Of a DNA stretch of 64,000 bases, positions 58,377 through 64,000 are shown one piece after another. The translations under genes were made by a program, and so were the position numbers. Numbering within the stretch: position 1 is the first letter of the stretch; each line of letters opens with the position of its first letter. This DNA comes from RGIG8775 sp045660295. GTDB lineage: Bacteria > Bacillota > Clostridia > Oscillospirales > CAG-272. Below the pieces are notes generated by a model. That model was not told where the DNA came from. It made no database searches and saw only the letters and a program-made list of their open reading frames with translations. The DNA is taken from contig JAZRDN010000007.1 of assembly GCA_045660295.1 (NCBI GenBank), positions 7,298 to 71,297 on the forward strand, given 5' to 3'.

Positions 58377-58805
58377 ATGAGCACCACGGAAAAGATCAAA
58401 ACAGTTGTAGACGGCATCAAAAAGGCGGGTCAGTACGTTATAAAGCACCCCGAGCAAATGACGATCGCAACAGAAGCGAGCAAGAGCATACAAGACAGAA
58501 TATCAAAAATAACAGGCAAAAAGGGCTCAAAGCGCGATGAGGATATCGCGCGTATCAACGAAAAGCTCGCGAGCGCGGAGACCGAGATATCTGCTATAAA
58601 GGACGACCTCGCCAAGGCTGACGAAGGCAGACAGAAAGATTATCAGCAATTAATTGGCGAAATAGAATTGCTCAAGGACGAGCTTGCACTCAACAGAAAG
58701 AAGGCAAAGCGCAGATTTGTATTGCTGACCGTTTTCCTTATTTTGTCTTTTGTGGCTACCGCGGCATTGGCGGCGTTTTTGTATTACATTTTGTATATTG
58801 CTTAA
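58377..58805 (+). CDS. Coiled-coil protein with C-terminal membrane anchor
   Basis: 142 residues. A charged helical part includes a coiled coil at about 60-115 (EKLASAETEISAIKDDLAKADEG). A single C-terminal transmembrane helix follows (RRFVLLTVFLILSFVATAALAAFLYYIL). Such tail-anchored topology places the coil in the cytoplasm. No known family. GGAGGAAGC precedes the ATG. Confidence 0.75.
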   Translation: MSTTEKIKTVVDGIKKAGQYVIKHPEQMTIATEASKSIQDRISKITGKKGSKRDEDIARINEKLASAETEISAIKDDLAKADEGRQKDYQQLIGEIELLKDELALNRKKAKRRFVLLTVFLILSFVATAALAAFLYYILYIA

Positions 58806-58829
58806 TTCCCAAAACCGAATATTCAACGC

Positions 58830-58866
58830 AAATCGGAAGGCATTTCTGCCTTCCGATTTTTCTTTG
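58830..58866 (+). terminator. Terminator after the coiled-coil gene
   Basis: AAATCGGAAGGCA / TGCCTTCCGATTT perfect stem with a 4-nt loop and TTCTTT tail. Confidence 0.9.
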
Positions 58867-58953
58867 TCCCCCGGCATAGGTTATCGTGATTTTGCGCGGA
58901 CAGGTCATAATCCCCCGCCCTACCGCATAAGATGTGTCAGGGCAGGTGAGAAA

Positions 58954-59835
58954 ATGGACAACGTTATAATCAACCGCAGGGCCTTACCGCGCGCGGCGGC
59001 TGAGCTGTTACCGCGCGAGCTTTTGTGGGAGATCGAGCAAGCCGCGCTCGGCTTTGCCGTTGAGGAGATTCGCATAAAGTCCTCGCGCCGCATATGGGTC
59101 TGCGGCGAGGAAAAAAACGCAATGCTCGACGTCTCGGCAAGCGAGGGCGAGCTTGAGGAAATGCTTCTGCGCGCGTGCGGCGGCTCGCTTTACGCCTGCG
59201 CCGAAAGCATAAAAAACGGCTTTGTTTCGGCGCGTGACGGTGTGCGCGTGGGCGTTTGCGGAGATTGGACTGTGGGCGGTGTGCGGAATATCTCATCGCT
59301 GGTAATCAGGATACCCCACAGGATAAACGCCGACGCAAGCGGATTTCGCGCGGCGCTTGAGGGCTTCGGCTACGCCCGAGGTCTGCTTCTTTTCTCGCCG
59401 CCGCTGGGGGGCAAAACAAGCATGCTCCGCGAGATAGCCCGCGAGCTTTCGTCGGGAGATGACCCGAAGCGAGTGGTGGTAGTAGACACTCGCGGAGAGC
59501 TTGGCTTTTCGCTTGACGGTGACTCGCTTTGTCTGGATATTCTGTCGGGCTACCCTCGACGCGCGGGCATTGAGATAGCCGCGCGGACGCTTGGGGCGCA
59601 GGTGGTCATCTGCGACGAGATCGGAGCGGGCGAAAGCGAAGCGATATGCGAGCTTCACGGCGGCGGCGTACCGCTGGTGGCATCGGCGCACGCGGCAGAC
59701 CTTGCGGACTTGCTGTCACGCAGGGGCATAGCCGAGCTTCACCGCGCGGGAGTATTTGGGGGTTACGCCGAGCTTTCCAGAGGTACTGACCCACCATACA
59801 AAATTCACATGCGGGAGGAGTGCCTTGATACTTAA
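58954..59835 (+). CDS. spoIIIAA: Stage III sporulation protein AA (ATPase)
   Basis: A secretion-type ATPase of the forespore-mother cell channel. 293 residues from ATG 58954, preceded by AGGTGAG. P-loop in LLLFSPPLGGKTSMLREIARE, RVVVVDTRGEL at the Asp box and VVICDEIGAGESEAI at Walker B, in family order. The stop overlaps the spoIIIAB start by 11 bases. Mother-cell SigE control is expected from the family; no matching promoter could be assigned with confidence. Confidence 0.95.
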   Translation: MDNVIINRRALPRAAAELLPRELLWEIEQAALGFAVEEIRIKSSRRIWVCGEEKNAMLDVSASEGELEEMLLRACGGSLYACAESIKNGFVSARDGVRVGVCGDWTVGGVRNISSLVIRIPHRINADASGFRAALEGFGYARGLLLFSPPLGGKTSMLREIARELSSGDDPKRVVVVDTRGELGFSLDGDSLCLDILSGYPRRAGIEIAARTLGAQVVICDEIGAGESEAICELHGGGVPLVASAHAADLADLLSRRGIAELHRAGVFGGYAELSRGTDPPYKIHMREECLDT

Positions 59836-60250
59836 GCTTGTAGGCGCGGCTGTAATACTTAGCTGCGGAGCGCTCTATTCAAGCGCCGCGAGGCGAGAGG
59901 TAACGCGCGAGCTTGACGAGACAGACAGGACACTGTCACTGTTTCGCTACATAAAAAGCGAGATATCCGACTACGGCACGCCGCTTGACGCAATCTTTGC
60001 CGCGCGCGGCATTTCGGGCGGCATGGACGGGCTTTTATCCTCTCTTTCCGAGAATCTGCGAGCCGAAATATCCGAGGCGCGCGCGCTGGGTAGAGGCTAC
60101 GGCAACGAGGAGCTCCGCATTTGCGACAAGCTCCTCGGGCGCTTGGAGGCGAGAAAGAAAGCCTTGGAAAACCGAGTCAAAGAGGTCACGGCAATCTCAC
60201 GGGTAAAAGGCTACGGCATATCCGCGGCGGTGGTGATATTGTTGATTTAG
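59825..60250 (+). CDS. spoIIIAB: Stage III sporulation protein AB
   Basis: 141 residues from a TTG start at 59825, chosen because GGGAGGAG lies just upstream; longer frames would run far into spoIIIAA. N-terminal hydrophobic segment (LVGAAVILSCGALYSSA), LDETDRTLSLFRYIKSEI and a C-terminal hydrophobic segment fit the GspF-like SpoIIIAB family, somewhat short for it. A 225-base gap with a dispersed repeat separates it from spoIIIAC. Confidence 0.86.
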   Translation: MILKLVGAAVILSCGALYSSAARREVTRELDETDRTLSLFRYIKSEISDYGTPLDAIFAARGISGGMDGLLSSLSENLRAEISEARALGRGYGNEELRICDKLLGRLEARKKALENRVKEVTAISRVKGYGISAAVVILLI

Positions 60251-60254
60251 CACC

Positions 60255-60465
60255 GCAACCAATGGAAGCCCCCACCGGCGAGGTGGCGCCAGTCAAGGGC
60301 GCGTAGCCCTTGTCGCCGCGCGCACGCGGCGAAATAACCCTCGGCGTTTTTCTTTTTGCGAACTTTTTCTTTTTGCGCCTTCGGCTCCAAAAAGAAAAAG
60401 TGGACTAACGGTTTATGCACTATAAAATTGTGGTGCAGTGCATTTTAATTCAACACACCCAGGGA
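60255..60465. repeat. Dispersed repeat inside the spoIIIA operon
   Basis: This block is the reverse-complement relative of 3010-3195. Conserved pieces include CGCCGCGCGCACGCGGCGAA and GGCGCGTAGCCCTTGTCGCC, with many small stems. It splits spoIIIAB from spoIIIAC, which are normally close together. No T-run terminator is evident on the plus strand, so read-through is possible. Confidence 0.8.
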
Positions 60466-60474
60466 AAGGTTAAA

Positions 60475-60669
60475 ATGGATATAAGTTTAATTTTCAAGGT
60501 GGCGGGAGTCGGCTTACTTGTCGGTATACTCGCGCAGATCCTAAACAAATACGGGCGCGACGAGCAGGCTATGTTCGTCGGGCTTGCGGGCATCCTAACG
60601 GTTTTGATTATCCTCGTGGGCGAGATCGGCGAGCTGTTCAACAGCATAAGAGAGGTATTCGGGCTTTGA
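60475..60669 (+). CDS. spoIIIAC: Stage III sporulation protein AC
   Basis: 64 residues, two transmembrane helices (IFKVAGVGLLVGILAQIL and MFVGLAGILTVLIILVG), normal length for the family. ATG 60475, preceded by GGGAAAGG. Its stop overlaps the start of spoIIIAD by 4 bases. Confidence 0.93.
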   Translation: MDISLIFKVAGVGLLVGILAQILNKYGRDEQAMFVGLAGILTVLIILVGEIGELFNSIREVFGL

Positions 60670-61058
60670 GTGGGCTTGACACTATGAAGATATGCGCCGT
60701 AGCGCTTCTCGCCGCACTCTGCTTCTCGGTGGTCAGACGGGTATATTCGGGCTTCGACGTTCCTCTTAAGGTCACGGCTTCTGTGGTCTTTTTCGGACTG
60801 GTAATAGGACTTGCTTCCCCGCTCTTTTCATATATTTCGGAGCTTGTGGCAAGCTCCGCGCTTGCCGAATGGCAGGGCGTCCTTTTCGGAGCCTTTGGCG
60901 TGGCGCTTATGTCGCACACCGCCGCCGAGCTTTGTCGCGAATGCGGTGAAAGCAGTGTGGCGGGCTTTGCAGAGCTTGCGGGCAAGGTGGAGATACTTTT
61001 GTTATGTCTCCCCCTCGTAAAGGCTCTGCTTGAGGAGGTGGAAGCTCTTGTGGGCTAA
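60666..61058 (+). CDS. spoIIIAD: Stage III sporulation protein AD
   Basis: 130 residues of mostly transmembrane helices (MKICAVALLAALCFSVV, VTASVVFFGLVIGLASPL, VEILLLCLPLVKALLEEV). It starts within 4 bases of the spoIIIAC stop and ends inside the spoIIIAE start region. Matches the SpoIIIAD family in position and topology; part of the same channel complex. Confidence 0.93.
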   Translation: MSGLDTMKICAVALLAALCFSVVRRVYSGFDVPLKVTASVVFFGLVIGLASPLFSYISELVASSALAEWQGVLFGAFGVALMSHTAAELCRECGESSVAGFAELAGKVEILLLCLPLVKALLEEVEALVG

Positions 61059-62190
61059 GCTTTTGGCGGTTTTCTTCACGCTTGCGCTTTTTGCGCTTCC
61101 CTGCCACGCCGAGACGAACTCGACCGACACGGTGGACGAGAGCTTTGGCGAGATGATGGAGAGCATACCCGACGACATCGCAAAGCTCCTGCCCGACAGC
61201 TTTTTTGAGGGCGGCATTGACAGTGCGGCGCAAGGGCTTGACCAGGTATTGGACACGGGCTTTTTCACAAGGCTTATCGGCGGTCTGCTTTCGGACGGGC
61301 TGAAAGCCGCGATACCCACGCTTTTGTCGCTTTTTTCGGTGCTTTTAGTGTCGGCGCTTTTGTCAACCTTCAAGAACACGCTTCGCTCCGAGGCGCTTTC
61401 GGGCGCGGTAAGCCTTGCGGTATCAACTGTGATGACCGCAATTCTGGTGAGATGCGCGGCGGCGCACATTGAAGCGGCAACCGGCTTTCTCTCACGGCTC
61501 TCCGAGCTTTGTCTTGCTATGCTTCCCATACTTGGCGCGGTGCTTGCCATGGGCGGAAGCGGCGGCGCGGCGGTGGCGACTCACGGCGGATTTCTCATGC
61601 TTCTCGGTGCGCTTGAGGCGATAGTGGGCGAGGCTTTCGGCGGAATAGTGGGAATCAGCCTTGCCCTATCGGCGGCAAACGTCTTTTCCTCAAAATTCAG
61701 ACTTGGGGCGGTAGCGCGCGCCATAAGGCGATGCTTTGGGGTATTCTTCGGCGCGGTGATGAGTCTCCTCAGCTTCATTCTCTCAATAAAGATAGGCATT
61801 GCGGCGGCAGGCGACAGCGTGGCTATGCGCGGGGCGAAGATGTTCGCCTCAAACGCCATTCCCTTGGTGGGCTCTGCCATAGGCGACTCATTCAAGACAC
61901 TTGCCACGGCGCTTACATATATGAAAAGCGTCAGCGGCGCGGTGGGGATAATTCTTATCCTGCTTTTGGCGCTTCCCACGTTTTTGTCGGTCTGGCTTTA
62001 TCGATGCGGCTTGGTGCTCTTGTCGGGCGCGGCGGAGATGCTGGACTGTGACAGAGAGAAAGAGCTTTTGTCTGGCGTGGTCTCGGTATACGGCTACATG
62101 CTGGCGGTAATAGCCATTTCGACAGTGGTATTCATACTGATGCTGACGCTTTTCACAAAGAGCACTCTGGCGTTTGGAGGTGGCTTATGA
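61048..62190 (+). CDS. spoIIIAE: Stage III sporulation protein AE
   Basis: About 380 residues. Signal peptide-like start (LLAVFFTLALFALPCHA), soluble segment, then seven or so hydrophobic helices. TTG 61048 with GGAGGTGG upstream gives a start overlapping spoIIIAD by 11 bases; TTG 61030 is a possible alternative. Family marks include SGLSLAVSTVMTAILVRCA-like and KSVSGAVGIILILLLALP segments. Part of the feeding-tube channel. Confidence 0.92.
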   Translation: MWAKLLAVFFTLALFALPCHAETNSTDTVDESFGEMMESIPDDIAKLLPDSFFEGGIDSAAQGLDQVLDTGFFTRLIGGLLSDGLKAAIPTLLSLFSVLLVSALLSTFKNTLRSEALSGAVSLAVSTVMTAILVRCAAAHIEAATGFLSRLSELCLAMLPILGAVLAMGGSGGAAVATHGGFLMLLGALEAIVGEAFGGIVGISLALSAANVFSSKFRLGAVARAIRRCFGVFFGAVMSLLSFILSIKIGIAAAGDSVAMRGAKMFASNAIPLVGSAIGDSFKTLATALTYMKSVSGAVGIILILLLALPTFLSVWLYRCGLVLLSGAAEMLDCDREKELLSGVVSVYGYMLAVIAISTVVFILMLTLFTKSTLAFGGGL

Positions 62191-62636
62191 GCGCTTATAT
62201 CTACGGGATAATCTGCGCCGCGCTTGCCATTGGCGTTACCGAGTCGCTTATACCCGAAAGCGCAAAGACCCGACCTTATCTGAAGCTGATATTCGGCTTG
62301 GCGCTGCTGCTGGTAATGGTAAGACCGCTGGGGGAGCTTGCGCGCCTGTTGCCCGATTTTGGCGGTGAAATATTCTTAGAGCAAGCCGACGACAACGAAT
62401 ATGCAGAGATAGCCGACGAGGCTCTTGGGGACGCCTACCGAAACGGAATTTCCGCCGAGCTTGAAGCCACCTTCGGGCTTAAGGACTTTGAGGTAGGAGT
62501 TCTCATGGGCGACGACCGCCGACCGACGCGAATAACGGTAACGCTGATGGGAAACGACATATTCCGCAATCCCTACAAGATAGAAGAACACCTTGGCGGC
62601 GCGTTTGGGTGCGAGTGCATCGTGGTGGTGGGGTAA
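62187..62636 (+). CDS. spoIIIAF: Stage III sporulation protein AF
   Basis: 149 residues. Two N-terminal transmembrane helices (YGIICAALAIGVTESLIP, LIFGLALLLVMVRPL), then a soluble domain with a ring-forming fold ending in EEHLGGAFGCECIVVVG. The start overlaps the spoIIIAE stop by 4 bases. Confidence 0.91.
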   Translation: MSAYIYGIICAALAIGVTESLIPESAKTRPYLKLIFGLALLLVMVRPLGELARLLPDFGGEIFLEQADDNEYAEIADEALGDAYRNGISAELEATFGLKDFEVGVLMGDDRRPTRITVTLMGNDIFRNPYKIEEHLGGAFGCECIVVVG

Positions 62637-62659
62637 GTTAGCAAAAGAAAGGAACAAAC

Positions 62660-63130
62660 ATGAGCGAAAACAAAAAAGACACGGCGAAATGGCGTGTCGC
62701 GATAATAGGAATAGGCTTTGTACTGGGCGTGGCGTTGCTTTTATTCGGTAGCGGCGGCTCGTCAAAGGAAGAACCGAAAATTGATGACTTAGAGACCTAC
62801 CGCGCGGCGCTTGAGGATGAGCTGGAGGCGCTTTGCGAGGCAATGGTAGGCGCTGACGTACAGGTCTTTGTCAGCCTTGATGGCGGTTTTTCCTACGTCT
62901 ACGCTCTTGACTCACGGGGCGGAGTGGTAACCGTGGGAAGCGGAAGCTCCGAGTCGGCGCTTATTGAGAACACCTCTATGCCCACGGTATTGGGGGTGGG
63001 TGTGGTATATTCGGGCGCTCAAAGCGCGGCTCTTGAGGAAAGGCTTTCAAGGCTTCTATCGTCGGCGCTGGGCATCGGGGCAAACAAAATTTTTATAATC
63101 GGCTCAAAAAAGAACACCGATTTATCATAA
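62660..63130 (+). CDS. spoIIIAG: Stage III sporulation protein AG
   Basis: 156 residues. One N-terminal transmembrane helix (VAIIGIGFVLGVALLLFG), then a soluble domain with VFVSLDGGFSYVYALDSRGG and PTVLGVGVVYSGAQSAALEERL. SpoIIIAG forms the large ring of the channel. AAAGGAAC precedes the ATG. Confidence 0.93.
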   Translation: MSENKKDTAKWRVAIIGIGFVLGVALLLFGSGGSSKEEPKIDDLETYRAALEDELEALCEAMVGADVQVFVSLDGGFSYVYALDSRGGVVTVGSGSSESALIENTSMPTVLGVGVVYSGAQSAALEERLSRLLSSALGIGANKIFIIGSKKNTDLS

Positions 63131-63185
63131 ATCGGCGCACATGGAAATATATATTCATTGAAGACCGAAAACAAGGAGGATTATC

Positions 63186-63749
63186 ATGGTTATTCAAGCA
63201 GAAAACACATCAAAGAAAAACATTTTTGAAAAAATCGGCAAACGCAACATCGCCATCGCTTGCGCGGTTCTTCTCATCGGCGCGGCTATCTGGGTAAACT
63301 GGATGCTCTTTGCGGGCGAGGAGGACGGCTACACAGGCTACGGCGACGGCTCGGGCACTGTAAACGCGGCAGGCGACTCGGAAAATAGCGGCGACAGCTA
63401 TTTCGCAACTGTGCAGGTAAGCCGCGAGCGCACCCGTGACGAGGCGCTTGAGGTACTTCAGTCAGTGGTTGACAACGCCGATGCCGACGAGGCTGTAAAA
63501 ACTCAGGCGCTTTCCGACATCAACCGCCTTGCGCTTGAAATGTCTGCCGAGGCAAACATTGAGACTCTCGTTATGGCAAAGGGCTTTGAGGACTGCGTTG
63601 CGGTAATCAACGGCGAGGGCGCTACGGTAGTGGTAAAGACAGGTAGCGAGGAGTCGCTTCTCCCCAATCAGATAGCGCAGATAAACGAGATAGTTTACGA
63701 GCAGGCGCAAATCTCCCCCGTAAACATAAAGATCACCGCTCGCCCCTAG
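63186..63749 (+). CDS. spoIIIAH: Stage III sporulation protein AH
   Basis: 187 residues. Transmembrane helix (IAIACAVLLIGAAIWVNWML), an acidic Gly-rich linker, then a YscJ-like ring domain: RERTRDEALEVLQSVVDNADAD and LVMAKGFEDCVAVINGEGATVVV. In spore formers it pairs with forespore SpoIIQ. AAGGAGG precedes the ATG. It closes the operon. Confidence 0.94.
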   Translation: MVIQAENTSKKNIFEKIGKRNIAIACAVLLIGAAIWVNWMLFAGEEDGYTGYGDGSGTVNAAGDSENSGDSYFATVQVSRERTRDEALEVLQSVVDNADADEAVKTQALSDINRLALEMSAEANIETLVMAKGFEDCVAVINGEGATVVVKTGSEESLLPNQIAQINEIVYEQAQISPVNIKITARP

Positions 63750-64000
63750 CGGGGAGCCAATAGGTCAGCGTACCACGTGCGGCAAAAATATTTAGAATAT
63801 CACACGTAAACCAAGGCGACGGCTAAACACCGTCGCCTTTACTTTGGGCGGCGAAGGCGCCGCCGCCAGTTGGTCAGCGTTCTGTGTGCGGTGCAAACAT
63901 AACGGTCGTATACCAAGTCGTGCGCTAAACACGCACTCCTTTGCCTTGGGTGCAAAATAAACAATATTTTTAGCACTATCTTCGCACACACGTTGTAGGG
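63750..64000. repeat. Dispersed repeat after the spoIIIA operon
   Basis: Hairpin-rich sequence at the window end. GGCGACGG / CCGTCGCC at 63815-63838 may terminate the operon. GTGCGCTAAACACGCACTCC near 63920 resembles the region at 47040-47070. No gene. Confidence 0.65.

Overview
The window looks like a chromosome segment of a spore-forming anaerobic Firmicute of class Clostridia, probably an uncultured gut lineage. The evidence is a complete spoIIIA operon (spoIIIAA to spoIIIAH), spoVAC and small spore-coat-type genes, a ferredoxin-linked 2-oxoacid oxidoreductase, T-box leaders, a glmS ribozyme, diaminopimelate dehydrogenase, and many sigma-A promoters with exact 17-bp spacers. No species assignment is possible from sequence alone.

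Layout. 1-2735: glmM end, glmS ribozyme, glmS. 3206-17008 (minus strand): a long amino-acid/acid interconversion block. It holds two T-box-controlled XRE-cupin-acyl-CoA ligase fusions, a P-loop protein, a four-subunit 2-oxoacid:ferredoxin oxidoreductase, a branched-chain aminotransferase, a LeuA-like protein that has lost its metal ligands, and a sugar-isomerase/acyl-CoA-ligase fusion. 17047-23577: cardiolipin synthase, nucleoside kinase, a deleted MFS gene, HAD phosphatase, GH3 enzyme, hpt. 23872-35259: the most unusual region. A minus-strand cluster encodes a Vps4-like AAA ATPase with a MIT-like N-terminus, two Snf7/CHMP-like proteins, an SPFH-like protein and a zinc-ribbon trypsin-like protease. 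Next to it are a DUF1828-like gene and a divergent 1570-residue helicase-nuclease. Three promoters here carry the same 14-bp palindrome exactly 19 bp upstream of the -35 box, so they look like one regulon.

35295-37459: small membrane protein, a 1.1-kb mini-island bounded by a duplicated tRNA-Gln 3' end, tRNA-Gln, and a 6S-like structured RNA with its own promoter and terminator. 37648-42714: protease lipoprotein, nadE, lipase, AraC regulator with a stray second AraC tail. 42961-46851: GPH sugar symporter and GH2 glycosidase. 47307-53774: spore-related genes, dut, acetyl-esterase lipoprotein, ddh, ClpP-like protease. 53925-57190: broken and intact tRNA-Pro followed by an AT-rich foreign segment with an eight-module zinc-finger nuclease. 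57247-63749: two membrane or coiled-coil genes, then spoIIIA, which carries a dispersed repeat between spoIIIAB and spoIIIAC.

How the genes may work together. In the T-box block, acid activation, reductive carboxylation and transamination would turn carboxylic acids back into amino acids when a tRNA is uncharged. In the ESCRT-like block, membrane-remodelling filaments, a disassembly ATPase, an SPFH scaffold and a protease are co-regulated with a nucleic-acid-cutting helicase. This suggests an inducible stress or anti-invader response. Both pathway readings are inference.
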